The translations under genes and the position numbers were made by a program. The notes under the pieces were generated by a model. The model was not told the origin of the DNA, did not search any database, and saw nothing but the letters and a program-made list of their open reading frames with translations. 64,000 bases of DNA from Physella acuta. Lineage: Eukaryota; Mollusca; Gastropoda; Physidae. Positions 20,179 through 30,827 of the stretch are shown here, piece after piece. The DNA is taken from NCBI RefSeq assembly GCF_028476545.1, contig NW_026732612.1, positions 339,001 through 403,000 on the forward strand. The letters are read 5' to 3'. Every line of letters begins with the position of its first letter. Position 1 is the stretch's first letter.

Positions 20179-23100
20179 CTAGGACCGGGGCTTGCGAGGG
20201 CATTGACGCTGTTCGAGTCTTCTGGCTTGTATCAGGTCCAAAATATGTTGCTGCGTATGTGGACTTGCAAAGTGAGCCGAGACCTGGAATTATGGGAGTG
20301 GCGTTATGTTCTGTCGTGCTCCATTTTTGTGGTGTTTCCAATTATTGTAGTGCTCCCTGTTTTTATAGTGCTACCTATTTTTGTAGTGCTATGTATTTTT
20401 GTAGTGCTACGTATTTTTGTAGTGCTCCCTATTTTTGTTGTGCTCCTTGTTTTTGTAGTGCTGCCTATTTTTGTAGTGTTCCTTGTTTTTGTAGTGCTGC
20501 CTATTTTTGTAGTGCTACCTATTTTTGTAGTGCTCCCTATTTTTGTAGTGCTACTTATTTTCGTAGTGCTCCCTATTTTTGTAGTGTTCCTTGTTTTTGT
20601 AGTGCTGCCTATTTTTGTAGTGCTACCTATTTTTGTAGTGCTACCTATTTTTGTAGTGCTCCTTGTTTTTGTAGTGCTACGTATTCTTGTAGTGCTACCT
20701 ATTTTTGTAGTGCTAGCTATTTTTGTAGTGCTACCTATTTTTGTAGTGCTCCTTGTTTTTGTAGTGCTACCTATTTTTGTAGTGCTACCTATTTTTGTAG
20801 TGCTACCTATTTTTGTAGTGCTACCTATTTTTGTAGTGCTGCCTGTTTTTGTGGTGCTCCTTATTTTCTACATATATTTGTAGTGCTCTCTTTAAGTAGC
20901 GTGTACCAATCTAAATTTGTTTTTATGTCATTCTCTTTATGTTGTATGAAGCTAATCTATGTATTACGTGATAGCCTCTATTTGAATGGTATAGTTTTTT
21001 TTAATATCTATTTTTTGTATGTTGTTTATCTTTCTTGTGGTTTTAGTCTTGTAGCGTGTTGACTACCTTTGAGAAGAAAACGTTTAACCTGGTGTTAAGG
21101 TTTTGAAACTGTGTTCTAAATCTTACAGACGTCTTACCGTTAGATGCAGCAGACGTGGGCAGCTCTGGACAAATATCTGTAGGACTCCGTCAATTGGGTC
21201 GTCGCGATTATCTATGTCCATCTCGAATTTAACCAGACTTCCACTGTAGATAATACGGTTTATTGAACATTTCATCTTAATTTTGTTCAGGGTCTATGTC
21301 CATTTCATTTTTTTTTACTTTTTTATTCTATTGAAATTTAACGCTTATTTCTCAAGATTTTGTCACCTGTTCGCTTTAATATGTAAGATTCACCAACCTG
21401 AAGTGGTTTGAGATATGTTGCAGTACAGCCCCAATTTTCGGTTGAGCATGGCGGTAGTATAAATCATTAATTTCCAAGCGGATCTTGTTGATGGGTAACA
21501 CTGGTTCCAATAGAATGGGGATAGAAATAGTTGGGGTCTCCACTGTACTATCAACAGAAATCTCGACCTTCATTTTCGGACATGCTTTGGTCTGTTGATG
21601 TCAAATAGAAAATTTTTTTTAATAAAAAGGAACTACATATAAAATACATCAAAACTTTCTCTTCTACTTAGTCAGGCTTGGGGAAACTACACCAACACAC
21701 ACTATAATTTGTTGTTGAATTTCTGCCCTCCAAGTTGGGAAAAATTGAAATAGCATATAGTCCGAGTCATTGTATCCTTTATATGTAATTTAACCTAAAA
21801 ACACACATGGCTCATATACGAGAGACTGGCTTTGCCTACAAAGCCAATATGCAACAGAGTGGCAACGTCCACACAACTCGTCTATAAGTGGCTAACAAAT
21901 TATCCTCTATCAGGAAAAAAGGTGTGTCCCACACTGCTTCGTCGTTTAAGTACCGAAAAGAGTTTGGCGAATTGCTACAGAGACCGAATAAGCTACTTAT
22001 AAATTTCCCCGGAATTCGGTTCTCCCAACATTCAGTACTAAACTCTAAGAGGATAGAGAATTCAATTGTTTAAATGTAAAGGCTCATTTTAAGACTTAAG
22101 AAACGTAAATGTTCCATTGAAAATAAAAAAGGTTATTCTTTAAATGAAATACATTGATTTCTTAATTCGTACAATTCATCAGATGCATAAAAATGCTGTT
22201 AGTGAGAATTCGCAGAAATGCAAACAATTAAAATTTACTTCAATATACAAGCAATTGGTAAAAATGCTATAGAATAAGAAATAGGGGGGGGGGCGTTTCT
22301 GTCTCAGCGTAAGGATAAGCTTTACGTTCAGACTAAATACTAGAAACGAACTCGCGTTGTCGAGTGTCCAGCTTTAATACCACCGAACTTTTAGCAATGC
22401 TTTAAAAGAAAGAAAGGATCCTTAGATTATATTGTGTATTATTTCATAAGGTCTCCATTTATTTCGAAGTATATCTATAATAATGATAATATAGCCGTGG
22501 TTGTGTAGTTTTATACCTTTCATGTGCGAACGAGTAATGTAGACTTCTGTTCCTTGGCCTATACGAACGGACGTGTTTTGTTATAAGGTTTAGGATACGT
22601 GAATATGATACTTCTACGTCTATTCTCTGATGCATGCTTAGGTTACCATGCATTTAAGCCAGATTGTTAAGCCGCTTCATTAAAACTACACAGTTGTGTC
22701 AGTATTTTGAGTATGACACAATGAATATGTCAATTTCTATCTCGCTCATATTAGGGACACACATGGGTAAATAGAAACAGACAATCTTTTCCAGCAATCG
22801 CCTAAATATGGCACAGTTGACAATATGGGCATGTTGTGTTTTTTGTATGATTGTTCTTAATAGTAACATTGAAAGGGATTTTCTCTACAACAATAAATTA
22901 TTTCGTGTAAACATATATCGTTATTTTTTACTGACTGCAGTTCAGTCTGACTTAATCTCTATCTCTCCATCCATAATTTTTGTAAACATAAAGGCAACCT
23001 GCAAGTTGTTTGATTTTAGAGTTATTTCCATTGTTTGCTTTCACCAGCTAACAAGATCTCGTCTGCCAGGGGTCCAAACCGTGGACCTTTAGCTTTCATA

Positions 23101-24584
23101 CGCGCTCCTACCCTACTATGCCGTCTCTAGGCCAGACATTTTGTTTACTCCATCATACCTTATCTAATGTTTCATATTCTGCTTATTATCGTAATGCCAA
23201 CTACGCTTATATTATACCCCTGCCCTTTAATATCATTACGATATTACCTCTCCACCTCTCTTAACATAGTAGCTTAAACTTAACCAAAGGCAAGGGTTAG
23301 GGCTAAATCTAAGACATGGGCTAGGGTTATGATTTAAAAAATACATGAGGGCGCACGCATTCTGGATTGATCAAGCTTGCCGCATGGCAACTTCTAGAAA
23401 GTTTAGGCAAAATCCGTAAGGATTTCTGTAGGTCCATTTCGACCTTCTACGGAACCCTGGTTTTCTCACTTTGCTGTATACAGTATCTCGAGAGGGGAAT
23501 GTATGGGACGAGAGGGGGTGGGGCATTAGATCAAACTGAGTTGGCTGATGCCTGGGGTCAATTAACTGATCAAGGGGGTTAACTGACTAGGTGTAACGTA
23601 ATAAAACCGGTATAGTGAGTCTGTGCTAGAGGTATTTTATCTTAATCGCAAACTACCGTAAATACTTTAATTATGTCCTGGATAATAGAGAGATTTGCTT
23701 ACCAAATTTAACCACGATATTTGCGATATATTCTTTGTAGAAAAGCTGATGAAACTTGCATTAATTTTCAATTTTTCTAACTTAGCACTTGAGGTAGACA
23801 GCGCATTGACAAAATCATCGGTCAGAATAAAGAAGTCGATCCCCAGCTTTTTCAAGTTGTTGAGAGAGAGGATGTATTTCGTCACGCCATCAAAACTTAC
23901 ATGTTCTCCCATAATTATTTCGTCAGGTGTATGGAAAAAGCCTTCAATTAGTAAAGATTGAAGGGATTCTTTGGACGCTGAAGTTACTGTTTTGAGCACC
24001 TTAATGCCTTCAGGGTAAGTAAATTCAGCTGAAGGCATCGCGAAACATTCTAGACGGTCAAATCTGGACAGCATGCCTATCAGAATTTGAAGGATGCTTG
24101 ATCTAACGGACTCTCTTTCGCAACCTATCTGTGCGTCAGATATTTTAAATGACGTCAAAGTTTGCGGATGAAGAAGCAATAGGAGTTTTCTTAAATAGAC
24201 GATCATTGTCCGACAGCTGCCGAGACAGTCCAACCGGTGCTTACAGCTGATCACCAAATTCCGGCACCGGCTTCCGTAAAGTTTGGCGAACAAGTAAGAG
24301 TTTTGTCTAAGCTGGGATTGTTTTTTACATGGTAGTATTAGGTGGGCTTTCCACCAAAATTGTGGTGTGCCGTGGATTAAGTCGCGCCATGACTTACACA
24401 CACTAGATAGTTTTACCAAGTCCTTTAGCTTAAAATAGCTAAATATTTTAATAAGGATTTCTTGAGGTAACAGGCTCGTCAGAAACGGCACCTTTGATGG
24501 CTTGTTTAAAGTTACGACATACTTCTCTTTGGTCTGATCCAATGCCAAAAGGACTGTGCTAGCTATAGTAGTTTTTTTAAACAT
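20179..24584 (-). CDS. F-box protein A, FBXO33-like (428 aa, four exons)
   Basis: Exons in transcript order: 24584-23703, 21591-21398, 21243-21138, 20283-20179. All junctions are GT-AG (TTG|GTAAGC, AG|GTTGGT, ACG|GTAAGA) with phases 0, 2, 0. The F-box lies at ~38-80 (LPQEILIKIFSYF, CKSWRDLIHGTP, FWW). The rest is a divergent LRR-like region whose W-x-x-L junction followed by CPKMKVEI, and HFSGSLVKFEMDIDN, resemble vertebrate FBXO33. The expected role is as substrate receptor of an SCF ubiquitin ligase, binding Skp1 through the F-box; the substrate is unknown. It is shorter than FBXO33 (about 555 aa in vertebrates). The last exon stops at KPRS*, 16 residues before the stop used in copy B, because a CAG there reads TAG here. 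The 5' half and promoter resemble copy C, while the 3' half and introns resemble copy B. Confidence 0.85.
20330..20880. repeat. 18-bp minisatellite in intron 3 of F-box gene A
   Basis: About 30 tandem copies of GTGCTACCTATTTTTGTA, with variants CCTTGT, GCCTAT and CCCTAT. Because 18 is a multiple of three and the unit lacks stops, long artificial frames arise (CSATYF or FVVLPI repeats). It lies wholly within the intron between exons 3 and 4, so it is not coding. Confidence 0.95.
22945..23125 (-). repeat. second SINE-like repeat, unit A copy
   Basis: On the minus strand a tRNA-like head (GACGGCATAGTAGGGTAGGA and a B-box-like GGTTTGGACCCC) is followed by a body with CAAACAACTTGCAGGTTGCC. A matching copy sits at 34385-34590 in unit B. 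Both are within intron 1 of the F-box genes. Confidence 0.55.
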
Positions 24585-24938
24585 GTTAATTTTTTAATCA
24601 AAGTTTAAGTAAATTTACAGAAAAAAGGCGGTCAGCTTATTTTATTGTTGATGTTATGAGCTTTTATAAAATTGCTTCCGTCTATAATCTATTACATGGT
24701 GCAATTCCGTGCAATAAGGTGTGTGGCGTGAACATTTTTTAAAAGCTGCTTTTCATCAATCACTAGAAAGTTTTAAATAAATGTTTGTATTTTCGAAACC
24801 TCTATAAATAACCTGTTGAGTTAGAAATACAGCAAGACGCTAGGTTGATAGTGTTGTCTATTTCTCTCAATGGAAACCAAAACCAAAATCCCCACCTCAA
24901 CTTCAAATTGAACCGGCAACGAAAAATGTCTTTCTTCT
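24585..24938. promoter_or_regulatory. upstream region of F-box gene A
   Basis: Closely matches the sequence upstream of gene C (43203-43440 and 43850-43980), for example ATAAAATTGCTTCCGTCTAT and TTTTTAAAAGCTGCTTTTCA. It does not match upstream of gene B. Conservation suggests shared 5' UTR or promoter, and a TATAAATAACC motif occurs at about 24801-24812 (TCTATAAATAACC). Confidence 0.5.
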
Positions 24939-25125
24939 TCTTCTTCTTCAATCTTAATTATTAGTGTTGAAGGGGATCGAGATTTATCTGCCAGTGGGTT
25001 TGAACTCGAGACTTTGTTCGAATTTATCAACCATTAGCTTTTTGCCGACTCGACCACGCCTCCAACACAATTAAGCGTTACGTGTCAACTGGTTATGCGC
25101 CATTGTGGCCATTGACTCCGATTTA
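24939..25125 (-). repeat. rearranged SINE: body, then tRNA head, then tail
   Basis: On the minus strand the order is body fragment (GAGTCAATGGCCACAATGGC ... GTGTTGGA), then tRNA-like head (GGCGTGGTCGAGTCGGC ... CTCGAGTTCAAACCC), then tail (TTCAACACTAATAATTAAG, GAAGAAGAAG). In the other copies the head comes first. This looks like a nested insertion or template switch at the GTTGGA|GG position. Confidence 0.6.
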
Positions 25126-25502
25126 TCCAGAATCGGCAGAATCTGATCTAGAATGACCTCATTTCGGTATTAATTCAATTTTCTAGAGGTAAATTTTAAA
25201 AGTACATTTTAAACTTTTATAACCGTTCATTTGATTATCGGAATAATGTAACTTTTCTACTTGGATTATCGGTATACTGTAACTTTTCTATTCGAATATC
25301 GGTTTAATGTAATTTTTCTATTTGATTATGTGTATAATGTAAATTTTCTATTTGGATTATCGGTATGATGTAACTTTGCTATTTGGTTATCGGTGTACAA
25401 ATATTTTCTATTTGTTTGATGGTTAAAAATATCAATATTTTTATTATTTTTAATTTCAATGCAAATTAATATTTATTAAATAACAATGCATGTTCTTTTT
25501 AC

Positions 25503-27955
25503 TTTCTCGTATTTACGAAATATAGAGAAAGTCTTGTAGTCGTGCAAAAATAAAAATTGAGATTTTTGCAAACCTCGACGTTTTACACCTCACTGATACG
25601 GAAAAACATAATTTTGCAATCTTGTCGGTATGTCTGTGTGAGTGTCTTTCTGTCTGTCTGTGTGTAAACACGATAACTTGAGTACCGTTACAGCTAGGTT
25701 GATGAAATTTTATATCTAAGTATTTTATTAAAATCGTAGATACGTATCAACTTTTGAGCGATTTCCGATAAATGGAAGTGGTACTTTTTTTTAACTTTGA
25801 ATCTTTTAAAACAGTGTTCCCAACCTTTTTCGAGTGGCGACCCCCTTTTAGAAAAATTTAGTGACCCGCGACCCCCATAGAATTAAAAAGCCGAAATTAG
25901 TATGGAAATTAATAAGCACTAAAATAAGATTTTCTAGTAGACTTTCAATATGAACTACTAACTGTTTTAATAGCATGAGTAAAATTGCATACTATTCACT
26001 AAGCCTTCGTGGTTAAGTTTTTTAATTTTTAAAATAATTGTTAACGCCAACCTATGTCATTATAATTATCTTAATTTTGTTTTTAATGGAAGAATAGTAT
26101 TGTAAATATATTCTCGAAAAGTCAATCAATTTTACGTTTGGGTATGAATGGTGAATACTACACCAAAATTGTTTCTGCAGTTTTTCATCTTACTCGGAAT
26201 CATTCTGCAAATCAAAGAAATCATCTTGTAATTCATCGGGAATGCTGGTAACATCAAGGGAAGAAGAGAATGGGTAATGCGTAAATGCAGATTCTTCTTT
26301 TTTTCAGCTCAGAGAAATAGCGTTTTCAAGAGATTCAAGATATCCAGAAATCGCTTCTTTCAAAATTTTAATTATCTCACAATCAGATCCATCTACCACA
26401 CCGCAGATTTTCTCAAATTTACGATATTTCCAAGATTTATTTTCTTTACCGATTTTGCAGCTTTGATAAAAATGCCCCGAGATTATCATGGAAAGTTATA
26501 ATATTCGTTCATTTTCCCTGAAGCTTCAGGTTAAGCTTATCTTGATGTTCGAACACATCTACTAGGTATGTTACTCTCTCCAACCACTCTATGTCGTTTT
26601 AAGTATACCAAAAAGTCTTGTTTCCTTTGCAATTCCAAGAACATTTTGATTTCAGATTTCAATTCAAAAACACAATGTACAACATTTCGTTTGACAGCCA
26701 GCGTACTGTAGTGTAGAAGAGCAGAACCTCGTGATCTATATTAATGTTTTTGCTCAGTTCTTTGAAGGCTCCAGATTTTATATAATTTACGACTTATACT
26801 AGCAATGGACTCTTGATGTCGATTGGTTAGAGCAGTGGTTAGGGAGCTAATTTTTTTTCTGTTTTCTGAAAGCCCGATTTTGAGCTAAACATAGATGTCG
26901 CACCATCCGTACAAACACCCACAGCCGTTCTAACCCATTTTAATCATCCCGTTTAAAAAAAAAAACCTATTTATTTTCTCCATGCTATCTTCACAAAATA
27001 GCAACTCTTCTTTTCTATCATCCGCATGAATATAGACACAGACCAGCAACTGCGAACACGAACTCACGTCTGTTGATTTATCAACTTGAAAAGCAAACAA
27101 TGGTGAAAGCTTAATTTCAATAAAAATGTGTTATTTAACATTTACGTACATGCAGCGTTTGATGAGATTTTCTCCTATTGTTTTTTTTTTGTTTTTGCTT
27201 GGCATTTTCTATCGCGACTTCATTTGATGCTTGCACTAATGCTGGTGAAAAATTCCTATTCGATCAAGTCTCTGGCGTTTGCAACTAACTTCTTACCGAC
27301 GAAAGAACTCCATATCCTTTTTGGTGTGTTCCGAATGACTCGTCTCAAATGACGTTTTAGTTTTGAAGATTTCATAGATTCGTGACTGTGAACAACTTTG
27401 TACAGTGCGCTTTGTTTCTTCTCTATTACATTTCCAGTGATGTTAATGAAGCCGAATTTCAAAAATTCTACTAAATATTTATGTTTTGTTTCAAATTACT
27501 AAGGTTTAGTATACCAGTTGGCGACCCCCCAGAAAGACCTTCGCGACCCCCAGGGGGGTCGCGACCCCCAGGTTGGGAACCCGTGTTTTAAAAGCTTATA
27601 ACTTGAGTACTATTTAAGATAGATAAATAAAATTTCACTTGTAAGTAAAAGATCAATTCTCTACCTTTTATTTAATTTTGAGTAATTTCCGTTGACAGGA
27701 AGTACCAATTTACGCGATTTTCAATTTCTCAAAAAACGCATGTAAATTTATAAAGTACTGATAATATTGCGCACTATTATGCACATTTTGTTTTGTCGTT
27801 CGCCTGGTGCGCAATTCTTTTTTTCTACTAGATTCTATTCTATTTTTTAAAAGTGTAAATAAACAAAAATCATGTCTGTATTCCGAGTTGCCTTCCCACG
27901 TAGTGTTATATTAGAATATTCGAGATAGTTTAGGGGAGATCACTCCCGGTTTATT
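25503..27955. mobile_element. unclassified ~680-bp repeat carrying a nested hAT element
   Basis: Arms 25503-25811 and 27594-27955 flank a hAT transposon and together interrupt the 470-bp unit. They contain TATGTCTGTGTGAGTGTCTT and related CTGTCTGT motifs, plus AACTTGAGTAC in both arms. A degraded relative is at 13880-14230. Class unknown; no protein is visible. Confidence 0.5.
25812..27585 (-). mobile_element. degraded autonomous hAT (Charlie/ZBED5-like) DNA transposon
   Basis: Ends CAGTGTTCCCAACCTTTTTC and CCCAGGTTGGGAACCCGTG are terminal inverted repeats flanked by a perfect 8-bp duplication TTTTAAAA (25804-25811, 27586-27593). Minus-strand pieces match the BED-finger region typical of ZBED5/SCAND3-like transposases (HSHESMKSSKLKRHLRRV near 27300-27400) and the catalytic region (FQVDKSTDVSSCSQLLV near 27040-27090). 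The frame is broken in several places, so the copy is inactive. Confidence 0.85.
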
Positions 27956-28052
27956 TATTGCTGTCATTAATATGTAGCATATAATGGTTTTAACGTATTC
28001 CTTTATGTGTAACATGGACATTTTTCGACAATTATTTTTTAAGCTAGACTTT

Positions 28053-28412
28053 TGCTTCGGAAGAGTGCCACTAGTGGGACCAAACTCATGACCCCCCTAG
28101 TGGGTGCGGAATGGCTAGTGGTAGCCAACAGCAGCTAGAGGTTTTTGATCTGGCCGAGTAGAGCTGCTGTATGCGCTAGGCTCAAGAAAAAAAATGGCCG
28201 AACGCCCCCCACGACCAAGCCGGGTACCAGGCGGTAAGACGACGTCCCCACGTCCCGCGTCTGGTGGGTGGGGAAGGAAAGCCCGGTGAGAACTGACGGA
28301 AGTAGCGACCGATGTGTGGGAAACTTGGTCTTATGGTAGGGTTTGCCACACTGAGGCCTGCCTGGCTAATGGAAGTGAACCTTCTGAGCCGGTTTCCGTA
28401 TAAGGAAGGAAG
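28053..28412. mobile_element. GC-rich interspersed repeat ending in (AAGG)n
   Basis: Abruptly GC-richer than its surroundings and terminated by AAGGAAGGAAGGAAG at 28401-28415, directly before the 40-bp minisatellite. A tetranucleotide tail is typical of the 3' end of some LINEs or of SINEs; no reverse-transcriptase fragment is visible. It could be a 5'-truncated LINE tail. Confidence 0.35.
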
Positions 28413-28630
28413 GAAGTTACAAGTGTAATAGTTACATGTCATTTCAGATGTTGTTGTTACAAGTGTAATAGTTACATGTCATTTCAGATGTAGTAGTTAC
28501 AAGTGTAATAGATACATGTCATTTCCCATCTAGTAGTTACAATTGTAATGGTTACATTTCATTTCAAATGTTGTAGTTACAAGTGTAATACTTACATGTA
28601 TTTTCCCATCTAGTAGTTACAAGTGTAATA
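28413..28630. repeat. 40-bp minisatellite, unit B copy
   Basis: About five copies of the same GTTACAAGTGTAATAGTTAC unit as 17237-17650, marking the start of duplicated unit B. Confidence 0.9.
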
Positions 28631-29377
28631 GCTATCGCTGAGGTGTTTATAATAAACACTTAAACAACCTTGAAATGTGTTTTCAATAAAACATTATTTT
28701 TGTAAGATTTAATTTAGTTAAAATTGTATGTTTCTTTGTTGGTTTATGATTGATTGTTTGTGGATTGTGGCAAATCAAGAGGCGCTCATCTAATGCTTAA
28801 TCTAATTAGAAAAAAACAATTAGTCATTAAAGTATAATTTGAAATGTTCTTAAGTTTTAAAAAGGGGAGATAACAACGTAATTAATATCAAGCGATTGCC
28901 CAATCATCTTGCACACAACAATGCTCACAAGTGCGTTAAGAAGTGGCAGAAAATTGTTTGTTAAAAAAGACTATAAGGGAAAAAATAATTCTAAAACACT
29001 TTTTTTGTAATAAGCGTTTAAATACATTAAAAAAAAACAATAAAAAAAAACCTACGTCACTACTTTGGCTGGTACCGAAAATAACTGAAAGCGAAGTTAA
29101 GTTTTGCGAGCTAAAATTTTGTTTTTAATGGTAAGCACCATTCTCAAGCATTCAGTAGTACGATGAAACATAAAATATTTCAATCTCTTAAAAAAGTTAT
29201 GCAGCCACTATATACAGCTATTGGCTTCATCATGTCCTATAAGTACAGGTAATATACTCTTTATGTACTGCTTATGTTTTTGTAGTGCTTAAAGTTACGA
29301 ATCTAAACCCAACACCGTAAGTCGTCTCATGAACAAACTGTCACTCTCACCGGAATCAGGTGGGGCTATGCACTGAG

Positions 29378-29515
29378 CAGGGTTTCTTTCAGGCATCTCT
29401 TCGGGGCGGTAGACGTTTTTAGCCCCCGCCCCCCGAACAAAGAATTTATATCGAAAAAAATTTAAAGCCCCCCCCCCCCCCCCAAATCTGAGAAAAAAGT
29501 GTGCAAGAAACACTG
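29378..29515. mobile_element. hAT-type MITE, unit B copy
   Basis: Same ends (CAGGGTTTCTTTCAG, CAAGAAACACTG) and same flanking CACTGAG duplication as 18613-18778. It is shorter through contraction of the internal C-rich part. Confidence 0.8.
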
Positions 29516-30052
29516 TCACTGAGGGAGGAAGCAAAAAACGATCGTATTTCATGTGTCTACAGGCTGGGAACATGTCGGGGTAGTTTTAAGTGACGGTTAT
29601 CTTCTTGAAAGGCTAGCATTAATCAGCATTCTAGTTCCATATAGTAGTTGCAAATACCATCTGCCGTCCTGTACAGGTCTCTCATATGTCGGTATATAGG
29701 CTATAATATATTAGTGCGTACACATTTTTTTACTTACAAAATCAACGTCATACATTTGTCAAATAAAAATGTAAACGAATAAAAAAATATATAGTAAAAT
29801 TACTGCTTTCAACAATCGCCTAAATGTTGAATGGAAATTCGTAAGTAGAAATCTAGTAAATAATTGCTTGCATTAGTAGAACTCTAAAATACAAATATAT
29901 ACCGATTATTAGCGACCGTTGTTTGTTTCATTTCTTTGTAATCAACGTTTAAAAACAGTAACTCTACTGACTAATCTTGTGTTCGTTATTGTTATCGTCT
30001 CCCTTTTATTGTTGCTTATGCATTAATCTGAAAACATTGCAAATAATCGCTC

Positions 30053-30369
30053 CATTCTTCTTCTTCTTCGTTCTTAATTTTAGTGTTGGAAGTGATCCCA
30101 ACAAAATTAAGCATACGTGTCAACTTGTTATGCGCCAATGAGGCCATTGAGGACATTGACTCCGATTTCAGCCTGCTTTTCTTTTTTGATTTGCTTCCAT
30201 AGCCTTTGTCCAACCAAGAACAAACTACAAGGCAGTATTTATTTGATATTGGAGTTGTCTCTCCTAGAAGAGGCTGTCCCATGCTGACGAGCCTCATCTG
30301 CCCGAGAGTTCGAACTCGAGACTTTTCGGTTATAGCAACTATGAGTTTTAACGACTCGACCACGCCGAC
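30053..30369 (-). repeat. tRNA-derived SINE, unit B copy
   Basis: Orthologous to 19380-19690, with A box TGGTCGAGTCG and B box GAGTTCGAACTC on the minus strand and a longer GAA tail. Located downstream of F-box gene B. Confidence 0.85.
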
Positions 30370-30827
30370 CGATATTCGACATGTGTCATTATTAAATTTA
30401 AGAATTAGTCCGCGCACTCACAACGTAACACACACCATAGGGATCTATTGAAGTTTTATCGAATTACCACCCGATTTCATTCTAATCCAATTTGAATATT
30501 TTTTTGTGTGAAAAAACTTAACATTCCTTTTTGTTTCGTCTTCCAAGTTTATAATTTAAAAAACAAACAAACAAATTCACGAATTTTTAAAATCATTTAT
30601 TTTGTCGATGTTTATACTTGCTGTATTTTTATTATTTGTCAATTACTTATGTACATCGTATTAGTTGACACAAACGATAAGTAAGTAGATGGAAATAATC
30701 TTTTCCCTTAAGTATTTCATGATGGAAAGTTATTACTGCTGGTTAACATATTTTAAACATAAATTATATTTTTTCTCCGGGTGTCTAGGCCAACATATTG
30801 ACAGTGTTAGTTCACTAGACTTGGCCT

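Larger units (their letters stand above)
17237..24050. repeat. segmental duplication, unit A
   Basis: Collinear with 28413-35530 over nearly its whole length. Shared landmarks in order: the 40-bp minisatellite, TTTATAATAAACAC, the hAT MITE, the tRNA-derived SINE, F-box exon 4, the 18-bp minisatellite, exons 3 and 2, the second SINE and the 3' half of exon 1. Divergence is modest, with small indels and large differences only in minisatellite length. Confidence 0.9.
25160..28052. repeat. diverged 470-bp repeat unit split by nested insertions
   Basis: 25160-25500 matches the start of the 470-bp unit near 14570-14900, and 27957-28052 matches its continuation (TGCTGTCATTAATATGTAGC ... TTTTTCGACAATTATTTTTT). 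The 2.45 kb between them is inserted DNA. Confidence 0.7.
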
